Shown: positions 12,501-41,461, counted from the stretch's first letter. The stretch is 64,000 nucleotides of DNA from Anas platyrhynchos (GCF_047663525.1 NC_092602.1:3541501-3605500), one strand, 5' to 3'. The notes: a model not told the origin generated them from the sequence alone. Made by a program: numbers and translations.

Positions 12501-15500
12501 ATGGCAGCAGCGGGCCTCGGGGCGCTGCTGCTGCTGCTGATGGCAGCGGCAGCACCGCGGGCTGGGCAGCCCGGTGGGTGCCGGGGGGCGAGGGGAAGGC
12601 TGCTGAGGGGAGGGGACGCCGGGGACAGAGCGGGACCTTCCCCGGCTGACTGGCGATGGGCTAGGGCGGGAGGGCACGGAGCCCCCGAGGGGTGGCGTGG
12701 GGACGTGCACACTGTAAATACAGTCCTGTGGTAGGCAGCACGGGATAATTTGTGACTTTTGTGGCAATTTAAAGTATGTCAAGGTGTAAGAAGCCTAAAT
12801 GTGAAACCTGAATGCATCTTAAAGATAGTGCCTTTTTCAGTTTCTGCGTGTATTAAGATGTGTTCCCCCCCCCCCCCCCCCCTTTCTTTTTAGTGTTTCA
12901 GCCTTCTTTTATCCATATGTCTGGGCCAAGAGTTAATTCGTTTTTTCATGGAAATTCTTCAGGAGTTAATTTTCATATAATTTTAAATCCTATAGATGAA
13001 GAGACAGGTAAGAATGCTTTCCCCCCCCCCCCCCCCCCCCCCCCCCCCCTTAGTAGCATATAAATTCTCTTTATTTTTTTCCTGCTAAAGTTACTGGAGC
13101 AATATGAGTTCATTTACTACTTTAACAGTTACTAAAATAGTAACTCCTAAGGACTTCTGCTGGTTAAGCCCTTAGTCCTCTGTCTGCTTGTCAGCTGAGC
13201 TTAAGGATGTGCCTACCTGAAGCCACAGGAGAAATTTAAATTTACTACTCATTCTTTTCAGTCTTTTCTAAATGAAAACACAGTATATATTTTTATTTTA
13301 ATATAGGAAAATTGCAAGTTTCAAATTGCAGTGGAAGTAAAACAGCTGGTCATTGGAATTTGAGCGTAACACCTGGTGTGGTATGTAAAATACTGATTCT
13401 TCCCTAAAATAGGAAGGATTGGATTATCATATGTTAAGGGCTAATGAAATGTCAACAAAATGTTAATTTACTAGCAACCTGGTTTGCGTGTCTTGCCCTT
13501 GCCGTTTTTCTTTGATATAACTTGACATACAAAGCTGGTGAAGGGCCTGGAACACAAATCCTGTGAGGAGCAACTGAGGGCACTGGGGTTGTTCAGTCTG
13601 GAGCACAGGAGGCTCAGGGGAGACCTCACTGCTCTCTACAACTACCTGGAAGGAGGTTGTGGGGAGCTGAGGGTTGGTCTTTTCTCACAGATATTAGCGA
13701 TAGAACAAGTGGGAATGGCCTCAAGTTGTGCCAGGGGAGGTTCAGGTTGATAATTAAAAGAAATCTCTTCTCAGAAACAGCAGTCAGGCAAAGGAACGGG
13801 TTGCCCAGGGAGGTGGTGGAGTCACTGTCCCTGGGGGTGTTCAAGGAAAGGTTGGACATGGTGCTTAGGGACATGGTTTAGTGGGTGATAGTGGTGGTAG
13901 GGTGATGGTTGGACCAGATGATCTTGGAGGTCTTTTCCAACCTTAATGATTCTATAGTTCAAGACTGTTACAGATCTACCGGAAGGAGCTGGTAACACAA
14001 CAGCATTTTTATATAGCATGAGCTCTAGAACATCCACATCTATTACAATTGTTTTCAGCATTGGTTACGTTACATATAATTCTTTAAAGCTTTTGTCAAC
14101 TCTGTAGTCATTTCAACCTTCAGCTGAAGGTAGCTATAAAAATTGAAATTTACATTTTTGGTTATTTGTTCTTTTCTTTAAAGCTATGTGTGCAATTTCT
14201 GAGGGAACTTGTTCTGCATGGATTCCTTACAATTCCGTGTACAGTTAATATACTCGTTTTATTTGCATATTCCAGTAGCATACCCTTAGTCATTCTGACT
14301 TCAACAAACATCTGATTTTTATATTGGAAGAAAATCATTGCATTGTGGTGCTGACAAAGTGGTACTGAAATTTCTCTTTTGGGAACTGATGAGTGATACA
14401 AATAAGAGCAATTTAATACAAGCTGTCATATCTGTCAAACTTTATTCTGCGTTTTTCAGGACACATCCAAAGTGATCATAGACTTGACTAGAAATCTTCA
14501 GTTGTGTTTGCCAAATGCCACTGACTGCTGCACAGCACCTCTCTGCGTGCTGGAAACACTTCAGGTTTTAGCTTGCCGTGATTCGGTGGTACTGGCACAT
14601 CTCCTGATTCAAGCTGAAATATATGCCAACTCTTCCTTTACAGGAAACGTGTCAGGTAAGTGTTTAGATATGCTCAAGAAGAAATTGTATTTTCTTTTCC
14701 TCTATATATGAAAAAAGAAAATCTGGGACTTCAGCAGCAATGATTGATCCTTTGTAATTGTTAATAAAATTTAACAAAGGATTTATACACGGTTGGAATA
14801 AACTGTAATGTGCAGGGCCTACTTCTTGGGATTCTAGTTCATGTGGTTTAATTTGTCTCTTCTTTTTTTGTAATTCTTTTTAGAAGATGCATCTGTCATC
14901 CCTAACCAGGTGTTTCAGCCCTTGGGCCCTTGTCCTTGTGACCTGACAGATGGAGCTTGTGATGTCCGTTGTTGCTGTGATCCGGTACTTATTTCATACT
15001 AAACTTTGAAATGTTTCCAAAGTTTCTAGGCTCTGGGGAAAGTGAGGAGAGAGAGAGGTACTGATATTTCAAGCTAGAAGAAGGCTTGTCGGGGTTTTCT
15101 GGTATTTCTTATAGTATATAACACATCTCTTTACAAACCTGGTTTGTTTAACTGTGAGTAGGTTGTAGGGGCTACAGTAATGCAATTACTGAGCTAAAAA
15201 GTGACCGCTGTTTTCCCTTTCAGGAGTGTACACCAGATTTGAAGAAGTTATTCAATGAATCATGTTTCACTGGAGTGTTTGGTGGGGATGTAAACCCACC
15301 TTTTAATCAGCTGTGCTCTACAGAGACAGATGAATATACTCCTGATTGGTTTCCCTTCCTTTGCGTGCAGTCTTCTCTTAATAATACACCATTTCTTGGC
15401 TACTTTTATCATGGCTCTATGTAAGTTTTATTTTATTTTTTTCTCAACACATGCATTAGCCATGCTACTGAAACTGTAACTTGTTTTTTATAATGAAAGC

Positions 15501-18500
15501 TATTTTGAAACTGGAATTTGAAGGTGTGAACTTTAAATGCAAATGCAGAAATGTAGTTGGTACTATATGAAAACATGGTATTTGAGAGCAGATGTATAAT
15601 TATTTGCATGAGATAGGGAGTAAAGAATTGTTTAATTTTTGAACTTAGTTGCAGCTCTACACCAAGAGTTCCTTCATTTAAGATCCCTTTACAAACGTCT
15701 CATGCGAAAGTTTTCACTGGTTACAGTCAAGGAGATCCAATTATGACAGAAGAAAATGAGTATTTTACCATCCCCCAGGTAATCATGTCCTGTTTAGGGC
15801 TTCTGATTCCTCTTGGCTTGTTTGGCATTCTCTATCACATTCCTTATGTCTTTGTAACCAAATTCTGTAACTTGCTGTTTTGAACTGGTAAAAAATATTT
15901 TTCACCTAGCACAAAATCATTATTAAAAAGAACATTATCCTTCCTGTTTTCCCTACCCAACTCCCAAAATGGTAATGTTTTAATTATTTCAAGAGCTAAA
16001 AACAAGCTTGGCATCCCAATTAGTAGTTTATGGCTTATCATATTTCTGTATGTTATTTGTCTGTTATATTATGGAGCACTGTAGTTGTTTTCCCCTTGTC
16101 TCATCTGGCTGTATTTTTTTAATACATTCTGCATTATAGAGAGAGGCTTGTTAGTTAAAATTAATTTGAAAAATTGAGATGAAGCGGGACTGTGCATTAT
16201 AGCTATTTTGAAAGCTGTCCATTTTAAATTGTAACCTCTTTTGTGATATTTTGCTAACATCAGATCACTTGCTTGTCAGTCATATATGGCTGTAGTACAT
16301 ATTTGGAGCATTTCACTGATAAATAGTTTTAAAATGAAAAGCAAGAAAAAAGCCCAATGTACGTATTTCTGTTGAATTACCTGCAGCAATCCATGGCGGG
16401 GCAGTGTGTTGGAAATGCCCCTGTAGCTTATCTTCATGACATTGATGTTAAGTGCCTCACTGATCTATCATCTTACAAAGAAGGACTGCCCCATGATGTG
16501 AGAATAAACAGTGGTACAGGAGGTATGTTGCATTAACCATAACAGAAATGTATTGTATGTTTTCCCAGCTGATAGAACAAAAGAAACCAGAGGACTTCTG
16601 ACATGTCAGCTACATGTAATATCATTGATACTTGGTGGCTGTAGTTCAGCATTTGGGGATGCTCTAATCAGCATTTGGGGTGGTTTCTGACAGCCTTCTA
16701 ACAAGATTCTCACAGTTACCCAGGACTTAAGATATAAGAAATAAACGGGAAACAAAAGCCAATCCCATTGTCTGTTTCTGGTGACTCATACTGAGTATGG
16801 CTACACATGACAGAATAAAGCATCTCTTGATGTTGTTTTGCAATTGTTGCAGAGCCCTTTTTCTGTCAAAAGGGTGCAGTATCATTTTAGAATTGGTGAG
16901 AGGTGCTTTTTTCTGCATTAACAAAGCATATACTTAGGAAGTGTCTTTCTGGAGTTCGAGATGGCATTATTAACAGCATGAAGATAATTTATTTTATACC
17001 GCCTAATTAAGTTGTCTAATTTTTTAATCTATACTACCTTTGTAAGATCCAGAGATAATTAGCTATGCTCTCATAATACATAAACAGTTTGGTCCTTTAC
17101 CAAAAGTAATTTTCTAAATAATTTTCTGCTCCATTTCCATAATAAAAATGATTGTACCTTGGATGTGAAAATACTATCTATTAGTCAGGATTACTGCAGT
17201 GGTTTTTTTTTTATTCTCAGACTTCATCCAACAAAATGTGATCTATAGGACCATCGCTGACATGGGCAAATTCATTGCTAAAAGCGGTATGTCTCTTCCG
17301 TTTAATAAGTGCACTTCTTACCGAACCTGGATGAAACAGTTGATTTTGATGCCTAAAATGTTTACCTGCATTGATTTTTAGGAGGGATCTTGTATGTCTT
17401 CTAGTACTCAAATAAATAAGTGGCAGGGCATGTGGTCTGTGTGAGCTCTTGTGCCTCTTTAGGGACCCTTTTCAGTCAGTGAAGCAGCTCTTTGATGTAG
17501 AACAGTGGCTCCCAGTTGGTGTGTGTGTACCGCAGCACAGATGAAGTGTTGAAACCAAGCTGGTGTGTTTGTTTTTTTCTGGGCAGTTATGTTCCTCTTA
17601 GAGGGATGCGATGAAATTAGAGGGAGTCCTGTGTCCAGAGCCCCATCAACTGATGAAATAAAGCCCAGTGCTGGGCTCTTGAGGCTAAGCTATGAAAGGA
17701 CTTGCAACTACAGATGTTAAAACATTGATAAGCCAGAGGGCTGTGCTGTAGGTGCAGCATTCTGACCTTATATGATGGGACTTAAACAGTAAAATAATTC
17801 TCTAAAAGATCAATGTTATAATTTCCAGAATTTTGGTAGAGATTTTTAAGGTGTTCTTCATTTATTATACAGCTTTCTAATTAGCAATGCTTTTAATTGA
17901 GTGGTTTTCTTTTCTTCTGCAGAAAGCCTTCCTACTACTGAGATTTTGTGTCAAAATGTAACGTTCGCAGAGAATTATACGTTCATCTGCAAAGATGAGA
18001 ACATAGAGGGAATAAACGTCACAGTCTTCCTTGGACGTTTATGTGATGGAGGTATCACGATACTTCTTTTACAGATTTTTGACTTACTTTTATAGAATAT
18101 AAATATATTAATAGAATATATAGAATATAAATATATATAGAATAGTTCAGTTGGACAGGGCCTTTGAAGAGCATTTAGTCCAACTGCCTGACTACTTCAG
18201 GGCTAACCAAGAGTTAAAGCATATTAATGAGGGCACCATACAAATGCCTCCTGAAGACTGACAGGCATGGGGCATTAACCACCTCTCTAGGAAGCTGGTT
18301 CTGGTGTTTGACCATCCTCACAGTGAAGAATTTCTTCCAAACATCCAGTCTGAATCTCCCCTGGCACAGCTTTGTGCCATTCCCATGCATCCTGGCATTG
18401 GCTGCCAGAGGGATTCTTCTTTTGTTCCCCTCCTCGGGAAGTTATAGAGAGCAATGAGGTCATCTCTTGGCCTCCTTTTCTCCAGGCTAGACACCACATT

Positions 18501-18714
18501 TTTTTTTTATTCAGCATGAAAATTCTTTAATAGACTGTCTTTATTAGTTATTCTGCTTAAAAAGAATTTCCTTTGGACTCTGGAAGAAAACTTATGGGTC
18601 TGATTTCCATTAATTTCTATTATTTTTGAATTTTATGTTACTAATGAAGGATGGAAGTTTGCATCCTATGTAGAGCTGAACAGAATATTTCTTGCTAATT
18701 TGCTTATTTAGAAG

Positions 18715-18745
<31 letters not shown>

Positions 18746-21700
18746 AGAAATATTGACACAGAGATTCACAGCCAAATTTGTAAGTTTGAAGAGTAATAAT
18801 GAAGAAGAACTGTCTGGGAATCCAGGTATTAGTTCTTTATTTTGCTTCTTAAATTAATATTTTTTTGTCCTGGACTGACCATCATCAGTGACCGTATTTT
18901 ATACCTCTTTCATACTTTGTTATGTTACTAGCCTCACTCTCCTATCTTCATTGTACTGTCAGTTGTAATAGTGGTGATTGGCTTTTAGGCTAAGCATTGA
19001 TTATTTTAAGTGAGGCTACTGTAATGGAAAAGTGTTTACTGTAAGACTGATGATATATATTATTAAAACAACGTCAATGCTTGTAGATTCTTACAAAATG
19101 TTTGCAATTTCTCCTACATTTAGGTTATCAAGTTGGGAAACCAGTGAGAGCTGCAAATATGAATGCTTCTGATACTTCTGGCAGCCTAAACATTTTTCAG
19201 CCAGGTACTGACTTGCAAGGTTGCAACTTCAACTTCTTTTACTGCTAAAATGCTTTTTATTTTGTCCATATTTTACTTCAAAATCTCCTCTAAGCCAAAT
19301 TTTGCTTTTTTTAGACTATTTCGTAGCCTTCATTCAAACTTCATTGAGAAAGCCTGTATTAAGTACCTGTGTTAGTGAGTACAATGTACTTTAGGTATCC
19401 AAACATATTGCAAAGGAGACAATTGCAATGGAATTTAATATCAATATTTCCAGTTGAATGGACTTTAATCTATTTGAATTATACTACTTAGTGTTTTGCA
19501 TCCTAATACTTGATATTTTTTGCACAAAATTGAAAGCTAGAGATGAAAAAGTAAATATGAGAAACCTCTAATAATATGTTTTTGATTTACAGCTGGGAGA
19601 GGTTTATGTACATCAGCAACTGATACACCAGTTTTGTTTGGATTAGATTCCTACTCTGGATGCATACTAGAAGTTGGTATTAATGAAGACTGCACACTTT
19701 TAAGGTGAGCTACACAAGATGAATTGTTTTTCCCTGTATCCCTCTTGCTGCTCCTTTTGTGATTTTCTACAAGTTTCTACTATCAACACTGATACGTTCT
19801 TTTTAAATGTTCTTGCATACATCTCAGCTTTCTATGGTTGAGATCATAAAAATCTCTTGTGGTTGAGATTATAAAAATTGTTTCACTCAGATTTCCTCGT
19901 ATTCAAGTGAGGATTACATTGGAGTGGGATACTTTGTCATTTTGTACCTTTAGCAGATAACTCAATACTTGAAGCTTGTTTTAACTAAATGATAGCGTCT
20001 TTCTGAGGAAACTGATGTTATGATATAATACTGCTGTAACCCAGAGTGGTTTACACTATAGATTTACTTTTTGCTTAATATATGATGTTTTTATTTTCAG
20101 AGGAAATGTAACTGAAAGATTGAATTCATTAATACAAGCTACTCATGTTGGAAAGAGGAGCAATTCAAGTTACAGTGATGTAAATGACTGGGTGGAAATT
20201 ATACGTAAGTGAGGTTTATGTTGTTATTTGTAGTCTAAATGTTTAAAATATGCTCTTGTAGTATGATCATCTCAAAATAGAATCCAAATGTAAAGTCAAG
20301 TGCCTGAAGATACTGATCTGTGTCTGGATCCATCTAGCCATCCACGTATAAATTCGTGCACACACACACATAACTTCACATGTATATGTATACTGCAGTA
20401 AGATGTTTACAACTGTCAATCAGTAGATATAATAACTTGGTATTTTTAGTTCTCTGTGGATAAACTATTCCTTTATGTATATTTATACAGAAAAAATGTT
20501 TTTGCTGTATTCCTGTGGGACAGTTAACAATGTTTCACTGGAATGTGACAATAATTACTGAAAAGATGATATTTTCTATAATATTTTCATTTAACTCTGT
20601 TCTTCCACAGGTCTTGATCCATTTAATCCTAAGACAAGTGTGAGCACTGGAAACTTGAAAGGCATTTGTCCAGATATTCCTGCAAATCTGAATATTCGCA
20701 TAATTTTTGCGGATGTGGGTGCAGTACAAGGGATTGCCCGTCAAGAGATACTCGCTGTGCAGATCAGGTAGAACAGAGCTGTGTCTCTGGCTATTTGATA
20801 AATAAATGTTTCATTTTGAGACTCACTTATGTGTCATACTCAGATTAAATTTTACAAACATACATATTATTTCCAATTTTTACATGCCTTTTATTTGTAT
20901 TTGGAACACAAACTCTTTTGAACCCAACCAGAGGCTGAAACTTAGGTTTTCAATCTCCTGAAATTAAAAAAAAAAAAAATAAATGGTGACCAGCAGGCAA
21001 TCTTTGTGCTTCATTGAAGTATAAAAAAAGAAAAAATATTGCTGCCGCCAGTAATAGGCGTATGCAGGGCATTCCATCAGAAGTATGTTTTAATTCCTTG
21101 TTGTGGTGGAAAGGATAACAAAACAAATGTCTTATGTTTTGCCTTACCCTAGTGAAGAGCTGCTTCCTGAGAGCTGTGGTAAATGTTTTCTTCTTTCCTG
21201 AAATGGGGGAGTTTAATATTGCAAACATTTTTTTTTTTTTTTAAGTCAATACAAATCAAATAAATAGATTGAACACAATCTACCTCTTTTTCCAGCCTTT
21301 GCACATTCTCCCTCTGCAGTGTTGAAAATCCATCAATCATTAACCTCCTTCAAAATAGTGTGTATTTTGTCCTTTTATGGTTATGTTTAGGCTCTGCATT
21401 TCCACTTTACAGCCTTTTGGTAATGTTATTCATGTTCTTACAGTTACTCGACTGTCATATGGCAATTCCAGTGTGGGCTTACCTGTGAAAACACTGTCAG
21501 CTTTCTTCCCATCACTGCTTCTGTTCAGTTCATCAAAGTGCCAGCTCAGCCACCGATTCCAATGACAAGGTAATTCCTGTATTTAAAAAAAACAACACAC
21601 AAACTTGTCATTAAGTTAAGCAGATGTAATGTAAAATGCATTGATCAAAAGGTTATTTTGGTTTGCTGGAGTACAGAGCATGAAGGACTGCTTCTAATAT

Positions 21701-23053
21701 TTATTGAGTAACAGTTTTGTAGGTGAGGATCTCCCCAGAAGCATGCAGTGTGGGAAGGCCTGTAAATTACTCTGCCAAGTTGTCATTTGGTTTTGGCAGA
21801 AAGCATCCGTGCCTTTTATTTGAGTGAGCAGAGATTGTTGTGTGAAGCTTCTAAACTATTGCCTGAAGATTTGCTCATCACAAAAAGAAACACCTGGCTA
21901 AAAATGGCAGATAGGGAATAAAAAGGGGCTTCTGTTTTGTTAGAGGAACTAGAAGCTTGTGTTTTTTTTTCTTTCGTGTAACCTGGCCACTTTTCCAACT
22001 CTTTTTTTTTTTCTATTTGTCCTAGTGTTCTGGTGGTATTGTAGGTAATAGACATGTTTTTTCAGGTTTCAGATTAATTATACAGAATTTGACTGCAATC
22101 GAAATGATGTTTGCTGGCCACAACTCTTTTATCCAGTGACACAGTTCTACACAGGTAAGAATAATAAGCAATGTGGAATGCCATGAACTGGCTGTATTTT
22201 TTTGAAACATAACTAAATGTGTGGATTTTTTTCTGAAATAATAGTTTGTAGTAGGAAATTGGAATTTCAAAAATGTGCTCCAAAAGTCGGATTATATTTC
22301 TTTCTTACTAATGCATTAATTTATTAGTTATGCTTGCAGAAAAATAACTGCAAGAGTGCTTTGCTGATTGAAATTTTGTGAGCATCTGTTCAACAGATTC
22401 TTCTTCATGCCTGTTTACAGTTGGGAGGGAGGTATGCTTTCTAGAGAAAACGTTGCTTTATTATAGGGTTCTGTTTCTGTGTCTTGTGGTAATTGTGGCA
22501 TTGCATTAATGTGGGCTGTTGCCCATGAAGGGAGACTCTCATTTTGCCAGTACGTGCTGTTCTGTCTGCCTACGGAAGCTGCAGCAAAATCTTGCCATGT
22601 TGGTAAGAGAGAGACCTTTGAAGTTTCATTTGTGAACAACTGTGATGGATTATGTCTCGTGGGAGGCTGTATAGATTAAGTATCTGGCATTTCAGAGGGT
22701 ATCAAAGGCACTTGGACTCTGTTCTGAAAGCTGCATGGACAGAAGCACGTGTCTATTACCTGTACTTCAGGGACTCAAGTTCTACAAAGTACAAAATTTT
22801 ATAAACACAAAGGATCTTCTTTGTTTTATACTGTTATTTTATTCAGGTTATGTATATACTTAAATCTGTATCTGACAGTGGGTTGATGTCCAAACTGAAG
22901 CTTAGCTTGTGCTTATACTTTATCTTTTTTTTTGCAGGAGAACCCTATTCCCAATGTCTCGCTAAGGGCCTGTCACTGGCATTTCTTGTTTTCATTGCAG
23001 CAATTTTGAGTAGCCCTTGGTTTCCTAAAGTAAGGGATAACTTTTTGATTTAG
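12501..23053 (+). CDS. TCTN2: TCTN2, tectonic-2, ciliary transition-zone protein
   Basis: Eighteen coding exons: 12501-12573, 12894-13007, 13307-13380, 14460-14655, 14884-14984, 15224-15420, 15649-15778, 16387-16522, 17221-17286, 17923-18051, 18748-18825, 19124-19204, 19593-19704, 20101-20204, 20611-20767, 21444-21569, 22066-22154, 22938-23053 (stop TAG). The total is 692 residues; human has 697. Tectonic-2 is part of the MKS/B9 complex that gates membrane proteins into the cilium and is needed for Hedgehog signalling. The predicted signal peptide is residues 1 to about 20 (Leu/Ala-rich core). The body is the Cys-rich tectonic domain ([53 protein letters not shown]) with many N-glycosylation sequons. 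One hydrophobic span near the C-terminus (about 663-683) is a likely membrane anchor; the short tail differs from human. The first ATG after the uORF with a signal peptide was taken as start. Introns carry two CR1 copies and homopolymer runs but no other gene. Confidence 0.96.
12865..12882 (+). repeat. C18 homopolymer in the polypyrimidine tract before TCTN2 exon 2
   Basis: Eighteen consecutive C lie 11 nt upstream of the acceptor at 12893, replacing the usual U-rich tract. Length could be affected by sequencing error. Poly(C)-binding proteins (PCBP, hnRNP K) bind such RNA. Confidence 0.9.
13021..13049 (+). repeat. C29 homopolymer just after TCTN2 exon 2
   Basis: Twenty-nine consecutive C begin 13 nt after the exon 2 donor (13008). 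Together with the C18 run, exon 2 is bracketed by C tracts on both sides. The complementary DNA strand is a continuous G run able to form quadruplexes. Confidence 0.9.
13534..13965 (+). mobile_element. CR1 LINE, 5'-truncated, sense orientation (TCTN2 intron 3)
   Basis: The sequence has the familiar CR1 3' region: gcctggaacacaa, gttcagtctggagcacagg, the ggttgcccagggaggtggtgg block, ggttggaccagatgatcttgg and a terminal cttccaaccttaatgattct. About 430 bp remain, without intact reverse transcriptase. It is the only plus-strand CR1 in the window. Confidence 0.9.
18093..18144 (+). repeat. Tandem AT-rich repeat (unit near atagaatataaatata)
   Basis: Two to three imperfect copies of a unit of about 16-24 bp directly abut the CR1 copy that follows. 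They could have arisen from expansion of the CR1 tail, whose 3' end carries an attcta-type short repeat. Confidence 0.6.
18138..18505 (-). mobile_element. CR1 LINE fragment, antisense (TCTN2 intron 10)
   Basis: The minus strand reads as CR1 3' sequence. Recognisable plus-strand blocks are gttggacagggcctttgaa, agaatttcttccaaacatcc, aatctcccctggcacagct and ggtcatctcttggcctcc. It is about 370 bp, diverged and truncated, without coding capacity. Confidence 0.85.
18715..18742 (+). repeat. T28 run forming the polypyrimidine tract of TCTN2 exon 11
   Basis: An uninterrupted T tract of 28 bases ends 5 nt before the acceptor (taccag). It contrasts with the C tracts around exon 2. Confidence 0.85.
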
Positions 23054-23201
23054 AAAAATTGATGTAAAGAAAAACACTTTGTAAATAAGTACATTTTTGT
23101 AAAATTTATGGACAGATATTGTATTTTGCAGACATTTTATATGAACACTTAAAAGACGCATGAAACGAGTGCTCGTAGGATGCATGGAAACTGGTTGTAT
23201 T

Positions 23202-23207
23202 AATAAA
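23202..23207 (+). terminator. TCTN2: TCTN2 polyadenylation signal AATAAA
   Basis: A canonical hexamer 149 nt after the stop codon, the first one downstream. Cleavage would be near 23225. Confidence 0.7.
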
Positions 23208-23590
23208 AAATGAAAATGGTAGAATTAATTTTGGGTTCTGGAGCATTTGGTGCAGCAAGAGTGCAGAGCTGGCTTCAGCAGCAGGGCTGGGGGCCATCAG
23301 TCTGGGTGGGCGTGTGGTGGGCCCCTGGGGCAGCAGACCCAAGTAAAGCTGGCGTGTACACCTCTTTCTGGAACAAGGAACTGAGTATTGCTGCCTTAGG
23401 ACAATAATAAGGCAGTTTTTTGGGGGGCTGTAATCTGATGTGGTGATTATCTGCTTGGAGCTGCCTATCCCCCACAACACCCTTCCTACAGCTTTTCTTG
23501 CGGTTATTAACCACTGTGCCACCCGCAGGTACATTCCCAGGGCTTAGAGGATCCCCTTTACCCCTCCCAGCCCTTTATTTTCTCCTTTCC
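23208..23590. other. Intergenic spacer TCTN2 - ATP6V0A2
   Basis: About 380 bp of mixed composition lie between the TCTN2 end and the ATP6V0A2 CpG island. The open frames here are short, lack family features and run across the GC-rich boundary. I see no gene or known repeat. Confidence 0.6.
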
Positions 23591-23812
23591 CCTCTTTCCA
23601 CGTGGACCCCCTTGGCTCCCCCCCCCCCCCCGGCTCCGCCTTTCCCCGCTCGGCCCCCTCGGGGCCCTGCCCCCGGAAGCAGCCGGGCCGGGCCGGGCCG
23701 TGATGGCCGCGGCAGCGCGGGGCAGAGCCGGGCCCCGCTGAGCTCCCCTCCACACCTCATTTTCCCCTCGGGTCCTTTCCCCTGGAGCCCGTTCCCGGTG
23801 CCGGGCCCCACC
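23591..23812 (+). promoter_or_regulatory. ATP6V0A2: ATP6V0A2 CpG-island promoter and 5' UTR
   Basis: A GC/CpG-rich stretch (continuing through exon 1 to about 24080) with no TATA box. It contains a C14 run at 23618-23631 and a CACGTG E-box at 23599-23604. Repeated ggcc/gggcc elements lie around 23680-23740. Confidence 0.7.
23599..23604. promoter_or_regulatory. ATP6V0A2: CACGTG E-box in the ATP6V0A2 promoter
   Basis: CACGTG sits in a 10-bp perfect dyad, TCCACGTGGA, about 209 bp upstream of the start codon. TFEB/TFE3 bind CACGTG within the CLEAR element GTCACGTGAC; here the flanks differ (TC..GA), so the match is to the core only. V-ATPase genes are known CLEAR targets. Confidence 0.45.
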
Positions 23813-40199
<16,387 letters not shown>

Positions 40200-41270
40200 T
40201 TTGGTTGCTGTCAGCAGAAGTGTTTGGGATTGTTCTAGTAGGACAGTGTTTTTCACTGATTGCCTTATAATGCAGCCAAATAATTTTGTAATATATACCT
40301 CCCATAGAACTACATAACAATTTGGAGCATCTTGTAAAGTATAGATATAAACTGTACATTTTTCTTGATAAACTAATGTTGTAAATTAATTTTATTCTTA
40401 AAAAAAAAAAAAGTGTTACTGCTTGTCCTAAAACCAGTGTAGGCATTTTTTTGTTTAAGCTGTTTATTTTCTTGACCAATTATTTCTAAGTTATCTGAAA
40501 CATTTTAATCATATTCAACATTCATTACTACTCATATAATCATATACTTAGGCAAGCTACCATCTCATGTACTTTGGGAACAATTTAGCAGTGCAACAGA
40601 AGCAACATCTATTTTCAGTATTTATTCCAGAAGGATAACATAATATAAACATGTACATAGCAACATGACATGCTCTTCTTTGGCCATATTTAAAATTGCA
40701 CTAAAAATGTTAACTTTATGTTCAGAGTTCTGCCCTGAATTACTACTTTAATGTTTCAGAAGCCACAGTCATATTTAATGGTACAGGAGGCAGGATTAGG
40801 TGTGGGAACTTGAACTTTCAGCCCTCTTACTTCTCAGTAATGAAGAATTTTGTGATACCTGCTGGTCTGTAAAGCACCTGCAGTGATTGTTATGGGTAAG
40901 AGCCTCGGAAAAAACTTGCACTGTCTAAAAGATCTTCGTGCAATGTGGTATCGTCATGTGGAAAGTTTCTACTCCTATGAATAAGGTTATCAAGAATGAA
41001 GAATGGGTCTTAAAATCAGGTGTGCTTGTTTGGCTACCCCATGACACAAAAGCCTGGTTTGTCTAACGCTGTATCAAAGCTGTTTTTACCCAGCAGGATG
41101 GGGGGAGGCTGCAGGGAGACTGCAAAGGGGTCATTTTTTACATGTGTAATAATGGGGATATTGCCATAATGCTTTACAGCTGTGGAAAGGAAATATTGCC
41201 ATATTGCTTAATAACCGTGCCAGTTAAAATTTGCACTTATTTCATACTAATTCCGAATAAAAACACTCTT
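40200..41270 (+). other. ATP6V0A2 3' UTR and intergenic region before DNAH10
   Basis: AT-rich non-coding sequence of about 1.07 kb. A canonical AATAAA stands at 41256-41261, immediately before the DNAH10 CpG island; no other AATAAA was noticed in between, so the 3' UTR may be about 1.07 kb. An imperfect direct repeat (atattgccataatgctt / atattgccatattgctt) lies at 41158-41209. No other gene is visible. Confidence 0.55.
41256..41261 (+). terminator. ATP6V0A2: Candidate ATP6V0A2 polyadenylation signal AATAAA
   Basis: A canonical hexamer 1,057 nt after the stop and 282 bp before the DNAH10 start codon, in the last AT-rich sequence before the CpG-rich block. Confidence 0.45.
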
Positions 41271-41397
41271 TACGCTGTTCGGAGCCGGCCCTTACATCCC
41301 TACGTAGCCACCTGGGGCCCTGGCCGTGCCTCACACAGAGCCCGCCGGGCGGCGGGGGCTGAGGTAAACGCGATCGGGCGGGAAGGGGGCCGGGCGC

Positions 41398-41461
41398 GTG
41401 AGGCGGCCGTTGGGCGGGAAGGGCGCGTGAGGCGGCCGTTGGTCGTGAGGCGGCCGCTGGG
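41398..41461 (+). repeat. Three tandem copies of a 17-bp GC-rich unit in the DNAH10 promoter
   Basis: The unit gtgaggcggccgttggg occurs at 41398-41414, 41427-41443 (last base differs) and 41445-41461 (one internal base differs). Spacing is 29 and 18 bp. Each copy contains the dyad CGGCCG. Confidence 0.8.

Noticed and set aside
12141-12782. Long open frames over the TCTN2 CpG island on both strands
   Set aside because: Composition-driven, no homology recognised; the real coding part is the 73 bp from 12501.
17498-17530. cagtggctcccagttgg, loosely like a hAT transposon terminal repeat
   Set aside because: No matching inverted end or 8-bp target duplication could be found nearby; chance similarity cannot be excluded.
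18227-18517. Open frames on both strands in TCTN2 intron 10
   Set aside because: They lie within the antisense CR1 remnant and do not show reverse-transcriptase motifs.
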